30,422 nt of DNA from an uncultured Eubacteriales bacterium (GCA_900553265.1 USDD01000021.1:1-30422), one strand, 5' to 3'. Positions 14,108 to 22,599 are shown, numbered from the stretch's first letter. The notes: generated from the sequence alone by a model not told the origin. Numbers and translations: made by a program.

Positions 14108-15247
14108 TCAGTTTCCCTCTCGCCAGATCACGTCCGTGAGCATCTCCGATTCCGTCAGCCCGGCGTGCTGGCCAATGAGCTTTCTTCTCGCCGGCATGCC
14201 CTTCGGCGTGCAGTCCAGGATCCGCCGCCCCGCGGCGACGACCAGCCCGTCGCCGATGAATTCCTCGAACCGCGGATGCGGCGTTCCCGGGCCGAACAGC
14301 CTGCGCTCGTAAATTTCCCGGCGGGGAATCCAGAGAAAATCCCCGGCGAGATGCTCCGCAAACCATTCCTCGAAGTCGGCCTGCCGCCCGGGTTTGAGGA
14401 ACATGGCGCTGCACCGCCGGTCGAGAGACGGCGGCCGCCGGAGCATGTCCATGGTCTCGGGAAAATCCGTCAGCTCCACGATCTCCGGCGCGTCGGTCAG
14501 CCCGTGGTCCGAGCAGACCAGCAGCATCGCATCGCCGAGCCGCGCCTCCAGCCGCTCCAGCGCGGCGTTCAGATCGCGCATTACGTCCCGGGTTCTGGGC
14601 GAATCCACGCCGCGCTCGTGCATCGCCGCGTCGGGCTGCGTCCAGTACATCAGCGCCAGCGCCGGGCCGCTCCCGGCGGCGACGGCCTCCAGCCGCTTCA
14701 GCCCCTGCTCGAAGGAGGAAATATGGTGCGCCTCGTCCGCGCCGCGCTCGAAGAACGCGGGAAACGGGCACAGCGCATGGGTCTTCACCTGTGCGCCCGC
14801 CGCGCGGAGCTGCTCAAACAGCGTGACATAGGGCAGCGCCCGCGCCGCCGGAGAGCCGTTCAGCACGCGTTTGCCCGAATAGTAATCCACGCCGGTGAAC
14901 GTGGTCAGATCCGCGCCGTATTCCTCGAAAAACATGTGCCAGCCCAGCCATCCATGCCGCACCGGAGGAAGGCCGGAATAATAGGAAGCCGTGGCCGCGG
15001 CGGTGGTGGGCGGAAACACGCTGGAAACCGTCGCCCGGGCGTTCCGGCGCAGAAACGCCGTCTCCGGCAGCGCCCGCCGCAGCGCCGCGCTCCCCAGCCC
15101 GTCCAGAATTACCCAGAGGATCTTCTCATGCCGCCGAAGCGCCGCGTCCAGCGCGGGCAGCGTCGGCCCGTGCGCCGGCGCGCCAAACCGGGCAAGCACG
15201 CCGTTGGGCAGGGCGAGAATGCTGTTTTCGTAATCCGGAAAGACCAT
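14108..15247 (-). CDS. Alkaline-phosphatase-superfamily phosphodiesterase-like protein
   Basis: A 379-residue protein of the type I phosphodiesterase/nucleotide pyrophosphatase group. The first metal aspartate sits in ILDGLGS, the nucleophile Thr in SSVFPPTTAA, and later metal ligands in DAAMHERG, CSDHGLTD and GQHAGLT. It should hydrolyse a phosphate mono- or diester with two metal ions. The substrate is unknown. No signal peptide is seen. The ATG at 15247 follows AGAGGGGGCG; the frame upstream to 15298 adds only a basic stretch. It lies between gltX and the SGNH gene in one direction. Confidence 0.85.
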   Translation of the reverse strand: MVFPDYENSILALPNGVLARFGAPAHGPTLPALDAALRRHEKILWVILDGLGSAALRRALPETAFLRRNARATVSSVFPPTTAAATASYYSGLPPVRHGWLGWHMFFEEYGADLTTFTGVDYYSGKRVLNGSPAARALPYVTLFEQLRAAGAQVKTHALCPFPAFFERGADEAHHISSFEQGLKRLEAVAAGSGPALALMYWTQPDAAMHERGVDSPRTRDVMRDLNAALERLEARLGDAMLLVCSDHGLTDAPEIVELTDFPETMDMLRRPPSLDRRCSAMFLKPGRQADFEEWFAEHLAGDFLWIPRREIYERRLFGPGTPHPRFEEFIGDGLVVAAGRRILDCTPKGMPARRKLIGQHAGLTESEMLTDVIWREGN

Positions 15248-15279
15248 CCGCCGCCCCCTCTTCTTTTCCCCTCCGCACA

Positions 15280-15313
15280 ACAATTTCCAAAGCCTCACGG
15301 CTTCGGGAATTGT
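15280..15313 (-). other. Hairpin between gltX and the phosphodiesterase gene
   Basis: ACAATTTCC (15280-15288) and GGGAATTGT (15305-15313) pair with one G-U, with an inner AAGCC/GGCTT stem. No adequate T-run follows on the minus strand, so it is a partial terminator or processing element at most. Confidence 0.45.
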
Positions 15314-15327
15314 CCCGGACTCCCGCC

Positions 15328-16770
15328 TTACAGTTTCGCCATGGACGCGTCCAGACGGCGCAGCGCCTCTTCGCGGCCCAGCAGATAGGCGATTTCGAAC
15401 GCGCCGCCGGGAGTGGACGTCTGTCCGGAGATGGCGATGCGCAGCGGCCAGAGCACCTGTCCGTTCTTCATGCCCGTCTCGGGAATGGCCTCCATCACGC
15501 GGTCGTGCAGCTCGGCCTCTGTCCAGCTGTCGATCTTCTCCAGCACGGGGCGGATGAAGGTCAGCGCGGTCTTCGCGCTCTCCAGTGTGGACTTCTGCTT
15601 TTTGTTGACGTACAGCTCGCTGTCAAACTGAGGCATTTCGGCGAGGAAGCGCACCATGTCGGGCAGCTGATTGAACACCTCGGTGCGGCTCTGCAGCAGC
15701 TCGCCCAGGCGTCTGAAGTCGAATTTCGCGGGATCGAGCACCTTCTCCAACCACGGCGCGGCCTTTTCCAGATAGGCTTCGGGCGTGAGCTTGCGGATGT
15801 ACTCGGCGTTGAACCAGTTGAGCTTCACCGTGTCGAAGATGGACGGCGACTTGCTCAGGCCCTCGAGGTCGAAGACCTCCTCCAGCTCCCTGAGGGTGTA
15901 GAACTCGCGCTCGCCCCGGGGGCTCCATCCCAGCAGCACCAGATAGTTGATGATGGCCTCGGTCAGATAGCCCTGATTGAGCAGATCCTCGAAGGACGGG
16001 TCGCCCTTGCGCTTGGACAGCTTGCGCTGGGCGTTGGCCATCACGGGCGTGAGATGGACGTACTTGGGCGGCGTCCAGCCGAAGGCCTCGTAGAGCAGGT
16101 TGTACTTCGGCGCGCTGGAGAGATACTCGTTGCCGCGCATGACGTGGGTGATGCCCATGAGATGGTCGTCGACGACGTTGGCGAAGTTGTAGGTGGGCAG
16201 GCCGTCGGCCTTGATGAGCACGTTGTCGTCCAGCGTGTCGCAGTCCACCTCCACATGGCCGTAGATCACGTCGTCAAAGCCCGCCTTGCCCTCGGTGGGC
16301 ACGTTCTGGCGGATGACCCAGGGCTCGCCCGCGTCCAGGCGGTGCTGAACCTCCTCTTTGCTCAGATGGAGACAGTGCTTGTCGTATTTGAAGGTCTCGC
16401 CCTTCTTCTCGGCCTCGGCGCGGGCCTCCTCCAGCCGCTCCTTGGTGCAGAAGCAGTAGTAGGCGTGGCCGGACTCCACGAGCTGCTTCGCGTAGGGCAT
16501 GTAGAGCTTTTTGCGCTGGGACTGAACGTAGGGGCCGCAGGGGCCGCCCACGTCGGGGCCTTCGTCGTGGCTCAGGCCGGCGATCTTCAGGGATTTGTAG
16601 ATCAGCTCCACCGCGCCGGGCACCTCGCGCTCCTGATCGGTGTCCTCAATGCGCAGAATGAACTTGCCGCCGTTGCGGCGGGCGAACAGATAGGTGTACA
16701 GCGCGGTGCGCAGATTGCCCAGATGCATATAGCCCGTGGGACTGGGCGCGAATCGAGTGCGAACCTCCAT
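15328..16770 (-). CDS. gltX: Glutamyl-tRNA synthetase
   Basis: A 480-residue class I synthetase that charges tRNA-Glu. The HIGH-type motif is PSPTGYMHLG at 9-18 and the KMSKS-type motif KLSKR at 250-254. The zinc site CxC...Y..C has Cys106, Cys108, Tyr129 and Cys133. The C-terminal anticodon-binding domain is complete. Whether it also charges tRNA-Gln cannot be told here, although many Clostridia use that route. The ATG at 16770 follows TTAAGGAGAG, and a clear promoter lies upstream. Confidence 0.96.
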   Translation of the reverse strand: MEVRTRFAPSPTGYMHLGNLRTALYTYLFARRNGGKFILRIEDTDQEREVPGAVELIYKSLKIAGLSHDEGPDVGGPCGPYVQSQRKKLYMPYAKQLVESGHAYYCFCTKERLEEARAEAEKKGETFKYDKHCLHLSKEEVQHRLDAGEPWVIRQNVPTEGKAGFDDVIYGHVEVDCDTLDDNVLIKADGLPTYNFANVVDDHLMGITHVMRGNEYLSSAPKYNLLYEAFGWTPPKYVHLTPVMANAQRKLSKRKGDPSFEDLLNQGYLTEAIINYLVLLGWSPRGEREFYTLRELEEVFDLEGLSKSPSIFDTVKLNWFNAEYIRKLTPEAYLEKAAPWLEKVLDPAKFDFRRLGELLQSRTEVFNQLPDMVRFLAEMPQFDSELYVNKKQKSTLESAKTALTFIRPVLEKIDSWTEAELHDRVMEAIPETGMKNGQVLWPLRIAISGQTSTPGGAFEIAYLLGREEALRRLDASMAKL

Positions 16771-16803
16771 GGCAAACTCTCCTTAATCACAGTTAATGGA
16801 ATT

Positions 16804-16832
16804 ATTATAACACGCCCGCGAAGCCGCTTCAA
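16804..16832 (-). promoter_or_regulatory. Sigma-A promoter for gltX
   Basis: On the minus strand TTGAAG (16832-16827), a 17-bp spacer, then a perfect TATAAT (16809-16804), about 33 bases before the ATG at 16770. Confidence 0.87.
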
Positions 16833-16859
16833 GCGCTTTTGGCAAAAGAATCCGGCGTG

Positions 16860-17405
16860 TCAGCCTTCGTCCTCCAGCCCGTTTTCCCGGATGAAGCGGG
16901 CGAGCTGTCGCGACGGGCCGTTGAAGAGCAGTTGGAGCAGCGTATGCTGAAGCTCCATCTGCTCCATGCTCAGAACGCGTCGGAGTACCGCCCGGTACAT
17001 GCCCTCGCTCAGCGCCTCGTCGTCGCAGTCCTCGTCGTACTCCTCGTCGTCGCAGTCCTCGTCGCAGTCCTCGTCGTAATCGTCATCATAATCCTCGTCA
17101 TCGACATCGTAATCCTCGTCCGCCGCTCGCTCAAGGGCCTCCGCCGCCTCTGGAAAGACAGCAAAATAGGTCGCGACGATGTGCTTGCAGACAACCTGCA
17201 TGTTCATAGCGTAAGGACAGCTGCATGTGGATTCTTCCGGATGATCGAGATCCATTTTCACGGCATACGGCTCCTTCTGCGTTCCTTGAACCGCCGCGGC
17301 ATAGACGTGGGCGCGAATCTCTTCCATGTACACGACTCTGCGCTCTTTGTAGTAATGGTAGCCCCTCCAGACCGACGCTTCGCTGGCGCATTCCAGGATT
17401 CCCAT
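16860..17405 (-). CDS. SWIM zinc-finger protein with acidic Cys-containing repeat
   Basis: A 181-residue protein. The SWIM motif CxCPxnCxH is intact: Cys61, Cys63, Cys73 and His75. Residues 96-130 are almost only Asp, Glu and Tyr with recurring EDCDEDC units, encoded by a short-period DNA repeat (17016-17120). The C-terminal 50 residues are helical and of no known family. SWIM domains bind DNA or proteins and often accompany helicases. The ATG at 17405 follows GGAGGTG and is three bases after the addA stop, so the two genes are co-transcribed and a role near AddA is plausible but not shown. The acidic segment could mimic DNA or bind cations. Confidence 0.85.
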   Translation of the reverse strand: MGILECASEASVWRGYHYYKERRVVYMEEIRAHVYAAAVQGTQKEPYAVKMDLDHPEESTCSCPYAMNMQVVCKHIVATYFAVFPEAAEALERAADEDYDVDDEDYDDDYDEDCDEDCDDEEYDEDCDDEALSEGMYRAVLRRVLSMEQMELQHTLLQLLFNGPSRQLARFIRENGLEDEG

Positions 17406-17408
17406 TTC

Positions 17409-20400
17409 TCACACCTCCACCGTCTGCGCCTGTCCCAGCAGGCACAGCAGCTTCTCCCTGACGGGAATGCCGGTGATGCGCTCCAGCGCCAGCGCGTAGA
17501 CGCTCAGCTGGGGCCGATAGCGCTCGCGCAGCGTCTGCGCGTCGCCCCGGTCGGTCTTGTAGTCCATGAGTACCCACTGCCCGTCCTCGATGAAGCAGCA
17601 GTCCACCGTGCCCTGCACCAGCAGCTCCTCGCCGCCGAAGCGCCCGGCCTCCTGGGCCGAGAGGGCCTCGTCGGCCCGGAGCGTGACGTTGAACGGCCAC
17701 TCCCTGTGCACCTCCCCGGCGCGCAGCAGCCGCTGCCCCGCCTCGCCAGAGAGAAAGCGCGCCAGCATGGACGGCTTCACCGCGTCGCGCTGGGCCTGCG
17801 TCATGCGCTTCTGCGCCGCGAAGCCGTCCAGCATCTCCCGGATGCGGTCGGCCATCGCCCGGCCCTCGAGGCCGCGAAGAGCGGCAAGCTCCATCAGCTG
17901 CATCGCCCGGTGGTAGGCCGTGCCGCGCTCCGCGCCGGTCATCCGAGAGGCGGATTCGTCCGCGAGGAACGCCGGGCGCTCGGCCAGCTCCGGCAGCTGC
18001 TCCGGCCCCTCCAGCTCGCGCAGCAGCCCCGAAACCGTCAGCTTCAGCGGCTTGCGCGCGCTCAGCTCGTCGGGATAGCGCCAGCTCAGCTCGTCGTCCA
18101 GCGCCGGGTCGGCAAAGCGCTCCGGGCTTTCCATGATCTCGTCGAACCGCGCCCGGGGATCCCGCGCGCCGGGGCCGTCCATGGTCAGCTCCGACGCGGA
18201 ATGCACCGCCACTGTGGAGAAGAGCGGCTGTCCGTCCCGCTGCGCCGCCGCCCGGGCGCTCATCAGCAGATCCAGATAGCTCCCCGCCATGCCGGGCGCG
18301 TCCATCAGCGCGTCCCACCGGTTCTCAGCCCGGGCGTAATCCCGCACCGAGCCCACCAGCAAAAGCCGCTCCTGCGCGCGGGTGAGCAGCACGTAGAGAA
18401 TGCGCATCTCCTCCGCCGCGTCCTCCCGGGACTGCCGCTCGGCGATGGCCGACTGCACCAGCGTCTTGCGCTTCGCGCGCAGCTCGGGATCGTAATAGGC
18501 AATGCCGATTCCCAGATCGCGATGGGCGCTGAGCAGTCCCTCGCGACCCGCGGCGTAGCTCTTGCCCAGCAGCGCGCCGAACACCACGCGGAATTCCAGT
18601 CCCTTGCTCTTGTGCACGGTCATCAGCCGCACCACGTCGTCGTTTTCGCCCAGCAGATGGGCCGCGTCGCCGTCGCCCCGGGCGCGCAGCCGCTCGGTGT
18701 GCTTCAAAAAGCGCGTGACCGAGCCGGAGATGGCCGCGTCGAACGCGTCCGCGTCGGCGGCCAGCCGGTCGAGGTTGGCCTGACGCTGCGCGCCGCCGGG
18801 CAGCGCTCCGGCGTAGACGTAGAAGCCCGACTCGTCCAGCACCGCGCGCACCAGCTCGCCCAGCCCCACCGCGCCCGCGCGCAGCCGCCAGGAATCCAGC
18901 ATTTCGAAAAACGCGCGCAGCCGCGCGGCCAGCCCGTCCGCGGGCGGATCGCCGTCCGGGTCGTCGCCGTAGGCGGTTTTCAGTGCCGCGTCCAGAAAGG
19001 ACATGTCCCGATGCTCCGAGCGGATGCGCGCCAGCTCCTCCGCCGAAAGCCCCGCCGCGGGGGAGCGCAGCACGCCGATGAGCTCCACGTCGCTGCGGCG
19101 GTTGGCCACCAGCCTGAGCATGGACAGCGTCAGCACGATCTCCGGCGCGTCGAAATAGCCCGCCGCGCCGTCGGCATAGGCGGGAATGCCCGCGCCCAGC
19201 AGCATGGGCAGCATGGGCGTGAACGCCGAGGACTTGGCGCGCGTCAGCACGGCGAAGTCCCGATAGCGCAGCGTGGGATCCTCGGCCATCATCCGCTGAA
19301 TCTGCCGCGCGATGAACAGGCCCTCGCGCTCGGCGCCCTTCAGCTCCGCCACGGCTTCGTCCGCGCCGTCGCCCGCCGCCCTGTCCAGAATGTGAATCTC
19401 CACCGGCGCACCCGGCTCCGCGTCGGGATTGCCCGGGTTCAGCCGCGCCAGCTCGTCGTAGACGATCTCCGAATCGCCGCCGGTCATGGCGCGCTCAAAG
19501 ACGAGGTTGACGAAGCTCAGCACCGTCGGCCTCGAGCGGAAGTTGCGCGTCAGCGGAATCAGCCGGCCGCCCTCGCCCCGGCGGAAGCGCTCGTACTTGT
19601 CCAGAAACAGCTTCGGCTCGGCCATGCGGAAGCGGTAGATGGACTGCTTCACGTCGCCCACCATGAACCGGTTGTCCGCCCGGCAGACCCGGGCGACGAT
19701 GGCCTCCTGAATGTCCGACGTGTCCTGATATTCGTCCACGAACACATAGTCGAACCGCTCGCGCACCGACGCGGCCACGTCGTCGTTCCTCAGCGCGTCC
19801 AGCGCGCGCCGCTCCAGATCGGCGTAGGTCAGCCCCGACTGCTCGGCCTTTTTCTCCTCGAACCGGCGGGACGCGTCCATGGCCAGCGCGCCCAGCGTGC
19901 GCAGCTCCGGCTCCAGCGCGCGCATGTCGGCAAAGGCCTGCGCCGCGGGATGATCCATGAGCGCCGCCTTCTTCAGCGCGTCCTTGGCGCTCTCGCGCAG
20001 CCGCTTGACCGCCTCCAGCGCCCCTTCGTCCACCGGCTCGGACTTCCTTCCGCCCGCCGCCCGGGCGAATCTGACCTCCGCCATGGCCCGGGCCAGCGGG
20101 TCGTATTCGTCGATGGCCGCCAGATCGTCCAGCATGGCCAGATCCTTTTCGATGGCCGCGGCGTAATGGGGCGGACAGCCCGGCAGCGCGCGCGCCTGCA
20201 GAAGGCTCGTGCGCGCTTTGGCGACGTCCCGCTTCGCGCCGCGGGTCAGCTCGCCCGCCCAGAGCGCCAGCCGCTCCGGCCCGCAGCCGCAAGCTTCCGC
20301 AAGCCATTTCTCCGGCTCGGGCCGCTCCTCCAATACCTTCACCAGCGCCTCGGTCAGCGCGCGCACGTCCTTCGGCCCGCGGCCGTAATCCAGCCGGAGC

Positions 20401-20858
20401 AGTTCCTCGCCGCCGGCCTCGTAGGCCGCCTCCAGCGCCTCGTCCAGCGCCTCGTCCAGCAGCTGGCGCGCAATGGCGTCGTCCAGCACGCGAAAGGCCG
20501 GATCCACGCCCGCCGCCTCGAAATGGGTGCGCAGAAAATCGGCGCAGAAGGCGTGCAGCGTGGTGATGGACGCGCGCTCCAGCCGCAGCGTCTGCTCGCG
20601 GCAGCGCGCGTCGCCCGCCGCGGCGCGCTCGCCCAGCTTCTTCGACAGCTTTGCCCGCATGTCCGACGCGGCCGCGCGGGTGAACGTCACCACCAGCATG
20701 CGGTCCACGTCCGCGCCGTCCTCCAGCACCAGCCGCAGCACGCGCTCCACCAGCACCGTGGTCTTGCCCGAGCCCGCCGCGGCGCTCAGAAGCAGGTTCT
20801 CTCCCCGCGCCTCGATGGCGCTGAGCTGTTCGTCCGTCCATTTGGGCGCGTTCGCCAT
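17409..20858 (-). CDS. addA: AddA-type helicase-nuclease
   Basis: A 1149-residue UvrD-like helicase with a C-terminal PD-(D/E)XK nuclease, the AddA subunit that processes double-strand breaks for RecA-dependent repair. The Walker A loop AAAGSGKTT is at 26-34, VVTFTRAAASDM is motif Ia, and FVDEYQDTS is the Walker B/motif II. LMTVHKSKGLEF and LYVLLTRAQERL are the late helicase motifs. The nuclease has GTAYH, then GTVDCCFI and VLMDYKTD. Full length for the family. The ATG at 20858 has only a modest site (GGGGAAG), but the frame upstream is antisense to the rluA-type gene. addB, the usual partner upstream, is absent here. Confidence 0.93.
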   Translation of the reverse strand: MANAPKWTDEQLSAIEARGENLLLSAAAGSGKTTVLVERVLRLVLEDGADVDRMLVVTFTRAAASDMRAKLSKKLGERAAAGDARCREQTLRLERASITTLHAFCADFLRTHFEAAGVDPAFRVLDDAIARQLLDEALDEALEAAYEAGGEELLRLDYGRGPKDVRALTEALVKVLEERPEPEKWLAEACGCGPERLALWAGELTRGAKRDVAKARTSLLQARALPGCPPHYAAAIEKDLAMLDDLAAIDEYDPLARAMAEVRFARAAGGRKSEPVDEGALEAVKRLRESAKDALKKAALMDHPAAQAFADMRALEPELRTLGALAMDASRRFEEKKAEQSGLTYADLERRALDALRNDDVAASVRERFDYVFVDEYQDTSDIQEAIVARVCRADNRFMVGDVKQSIYRFRMAEPKLFLDKYERFRRGEGGRLIPLTRNFRSRPTVLSFVNLVFERAMTGGDSEIVYDELARLNPGNPDAEPGAPVEIHILDRAAGDGADEAVAELKGAEREGLFIARQIQRMMAEDPTLRYRDFAVLTRAKSSAFTPMLPMLLGAGIPAYADGAAGYFDAPEIVLTLSMLRLVANRRSDVELIGVLRSPAAGLSAEELARIRSEHRDMSFLDAALKTAYGDDPDGDPPADGLAARLRAFFEMLDSWRLRAGAVGLGELVRAVLDESGFYVYAGALPGGAQRQANLDRLAADADAFDAAISGSVTRFLKHTERLRARGDGDAAHLLGENDDVVRLMTVHKSKGLEFRVVFGALLGKSYAAGREGLLSAHRDLGIGIAYYDPELRAKRKTLVQSAIAERQSREDAAEEMRILYVLLTRAQERLLLVGSVRDYARAENRWDALMDAPGMAGSYLDLLMSARAAAQRDGQPLFSTVAVHSASELTMDGPGARDPRARFDEIMESPERFADPALDDELSWRYPDELSARKPLKLTVSGLLRELEGPEQLPELAERPAFLADESASRMTGAERGTAYHRAMQLMELAALRGLEGRAMADRIREMLDGFAAQKRMTQAQRDAVKPSMLARFLSGEAGQRLLRAGEVHREWPFNVTLRADEALSAQEAGRFGGEELLVQGTVDCCFIEDGQWVLMDYKTDRGDAQTLRERYRPQLSVYALALERITGIPVREKLLCLLGQAQTVEV

Positions 20859-20892
20859 TTCGCTTCCCCGCTTTCGTCTCTCTCTGAAACCC

Positions 20893-20921
20893 ATGATACC
20901 GCATTTTCCGGCTCTTGACAA
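20893..20921 (-). promoter_or_regulatory. Sigma-A-type promoter for addA
   Basis: On the minus strand TTGTCA (20921-20916), a 17-bp spacer, then TATCAT (20898-20893), 35 bases before the ATG. Its -35 element shares five of six positions with the opposite promoter of the rluA-type gene. Confidence 0.75.
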
Positions 20922-20943
20922 GCCCCGCCCCGGGGCGCATAAT
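20915..20943 (+). promoter_or_regulatory. Sigma-A promoter for the rluA-type gene
   Basis: TTGACA (20915-20920), a 17-bp spacer, then CATAAT (20938-20943), 29 bases before the ATG at 20973. Confidence 0.82.
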
Positions 20944-20972
20944 GGAGGAACCAAACAGAAGCGAGGCGCGAT

Positions 20973-21698
20973 ATGATCGACTGCATCCGCGCGGGACGGT
21001 TCGAAATTCCCGTGCTCTATCTGGACAACCATCTGCTCGTGGCAGTCAAGCCGGCAAACCTGCCCGCCCAGGCGGATTCCTCCGGCGACGACGATCTGCT
21101 GAGTATACTGAAGCGCTATATCGGGGAACATTTTAACAAGCCCGGAAACGTTTACCTGGGGCTGGTGCACCGGCTGGATCGGCCCGTGGGCGGCGTGATG
21201 GTGTTCGCCCGCACATCCAAGGCCGCGGCGCGGCTGTCCGAGACCTTCGCCCGCCACGCCCAGGATCGGCGGTATCTGGCCGTGCTTCAGGGCGAGCTGA
21301 CCGGCGCGCGCACGCTGGAGGACGATCTGCTCAAGGACGGCCGCACGGGCATGGTGCGCGCGGTGCGCCCGGGCACGCCCGGAGCGAAGCACGCCCGGCT
21401 GGACACCCGTCCATTAGCCGTCCGCGATGGCCGGACGCTGGCGGAGGTTCGGCTGTACACGGGCCGCTCCCACCAGATTCGCGTCCAGCACGCCCACGCG
21501 GGCTTTCCCCTCTGGGGCGACGCGCGCTACGGCGGCGGCCGCCCGGGCCAGCAGATCGCCCTGTGGGCCTACGCCCTGACGCTGAAGCACCCCACCCGGG
21601 ACGAGGAGCTGTCCTTCGTCTGCCCGCCCCCCGACGACGGCGCGTGGACGGCCTTCCGCGCGGAAATCGCCGAGGCGTGCCCGGAGCGCGAGGGCTGA
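20973..21698 (+). CDS. RluA-family pseudouridine synthase
   Basis: A 241-residue pseudouridine synthase with the RluA signature HRLDRP at 66-71, where Asp69 is catalytic, and the later GRSHQIRVQ block. There is no N-terminal S4 domain, so it is a short RluA-type enzyme. The target (rRNA or tRNA uridine) cannot be read. The ATG at 20973 has a weak GCGAGG site and a short leader from a good promoter. Residues 165-220 look family-typical. It is divergent from addA with an overlapping promoter. Confidence 0.9.
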   Translation: MIDCIRAGRFEIPVLYLDNHLLVAVKPANLPAQADSSGDDDLLSILKRYIGEHFNKPGNVYLGLVHRLDRPVGGVMVFARTSKAAARLSETFARHAQDRRYLAVLQGELTGARTLEDDLLKDGRTGMVRAVRPGTPGAKHARLDTRPLAVRDGRTLAEVRLYTGRSHQIRVQHAHAGFPLWGDARYGGGRPGQQIALWAYALTLKHPTRDEELSFVCPPPDDGAWTAFRAEIAEACPEREG

Positions 21699-21768
21699 TT
21701 TTACACAAACGGACAGAGGGGACTTTCATCCAGTCCCGGGCAAATTTTCTCCCTTCGGAGGCTTTGTA

Positions 21769-22134
21769 ATGAAGAAAAAGCGCAATCCGTTTCTGGTATT
21801 TCTCACCTGCGTGCTGGCGGTACCCACCTGCGGCGTGCTCACGGGCGAGGTGATTCTGCCCGCGGAGCGCGCGGCGCAGATCGCGCTGCTGCGCCCATGG
21901 GTGATGGTGGGCGCGCTGCTGGGCGTCGCCCATCTGCTGCTGCGGCCGGTGCTCCGGCTGCTGACCGCGCCGCTGGGCTGCCTGACGCTGGGTCTGTTCG
22001 GGCTGGTCATCGACGTGGGGCTGATCTATCTGTGCGGCGCGCTGGTGGAGGGCTTCGCCGTGTCCGGTCTGCTCTGCGCCGCGCTGACCGCCGTGTGCGT
22101 CAACGCCATATGCGCCCTCTGCGGCGGCCGGTGA
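21769..22134 (+). CDS. Small membrane protein, phage holin family 4-like (PF04020)
   Basis: A 121-residue hydrophobic protein with about four membrane helices. The core LLRPVLRLLTAPLGCLTLGLFGLVID (about 57-82) matches the pattern of the PF04020 family, named for a mycobacterial phage holin but widespread in bacterial chromosomes. No phage genes are nearby, so a holin role is not implied. The ATG at 21769 follows CGGAGG. It lies 70 bp after the rluA-type gene and is probably co-transcribed, and is convergent with the XRE gene. Confidence 0.8.
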   Translation: MKKKRNPFLVFLTCVLAVPTCGVLTGEVILPAERAAQIALLRPWVMVGALLGVAHLLLRPVLRLLTAPLGCLTLGLFGLVIDVGLIYLCGALVEGFAVSGLLCAALTAVCVNAICALCGGR

Positions 22135-22142
22135 TTCTCTCC

Positions 22143-22177
22143 AAAAAAACAGGCGGCGACCGAACCATGGCCGCCGC
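22143..22177 (-). terminator. Terminator between convergent genes
   Basis: GCGGCGACC (22153-22161) and GGCCGCCGC (22169-22177) form a stem with one mismatch. On the minus strand seven Ts follow (22149-22143), so it suits the XRE gene. On the plus strand only three Ts follow, so it may serve the other gene weakly. Confidence 0.8.
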
Positions 22178-22242
22178 TTTGCCGTGCAGAAAGCCAGACC
22201 CCGGCCTTCCGCCCGCGCCATTTTACAGAAATCTCCCGCCGC

Positions 22243-22479
22243 TCAGGGCTGCTCCTGCCGGAACAGCTCGTCGAAATCGCATTGCAGGATTCCCTTCAGG
22301 CAGTACAGCTCGTCGGAATAAAAATATCGCTGTCCCGCCTCCATTTTCGCCAGCGCGCTGCGCGTCACGTCGCAGCCCTGCACCTGCATCCGCGCCGCCA
22401 GCTGATCCTGCGTCAGGCCGCGCAGTTTCCGCAGCCGGCGCACATTCTGACCGATTTGCCTGTCAAAGTTTAAATCCAT
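22243..22479 (-). CDS. XRE-family transcriptional regulator
   Basis: A 78-residue protein that is a single helix-turn-helix domain of the XRE/Cro type: IGQNVRRLRKLRGLTQDQLAARM...TRSALAKMEAGQR (9-51), then a short C-terminal helix. With no ligand domain it is likely a dimeric DNA binder. The ATG at 22479 follows AGGTG at good spacing; a GTG two codons upstream is a less likely alternative. A dyad TTGCA-N4-TGCAA lies 70 bases upstream and suggests self-regulation. The same dyad in the gdhA leader suggests a target there. It is a single gene with its own terminator. Confidence 0.87.
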   Translation of the reverse strand: MDLNFDRQIGQNVRRLRKLRGLTQDQLAARMQVQGCDVTRSALAKMEAGQRYFYSDELYCLKGILQCDFDELFRQEQP

Positions 22480-22549
22480 AGCCACACCTGTTCCGCACCC
22501 GCAAGGGGCTTTTCGTAGACCTTAGCATCAAAATTGTCTAAAGATGCAC

Positions 22550-22563
22550 TTGCACGGGTGCAA
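22550..22563. promoter_or_regulatory. Dyad TTGCA-CGGG-TGCAA upstream of the XRE gene
   Basis: Perfect 5-bp arms around four bases, extending to TTGCAC/GTGCAA. It has the same core and spacing as the dyad in the gdhA leader. I could not place a confident promoter for the XRE gene; TAGACA with a weak TACGAA lies between the dyad and the gene. Confidence 0.55.
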
Positions 22564-22599
22564 ACAGGCTTCGGCGCAAATCCGTGTCGAAAAATGTCG

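Noticed and set aside
17016..17120. CRISPR-like or satellite array
   Set aside because: The short-period repeat is in frame within the SWIM gene and encodes the acidic tract; there are no spacers.
16839..20918. A 1359-codon open frame on the plus strand
   Set aside because: It is antisense to addA and the SWIM gene, which have clear motifs and ribosome sites. The frame is Arg/His/Ala-rich with no recognisable domain, a GC-rich shadow.
21769..22134. Phage holin as a sign of a prophage
   Set aside because: The family name comes from one phage protein; no phage genes, attachment sites or lysin are nearby, and the family is common in chromosomes.
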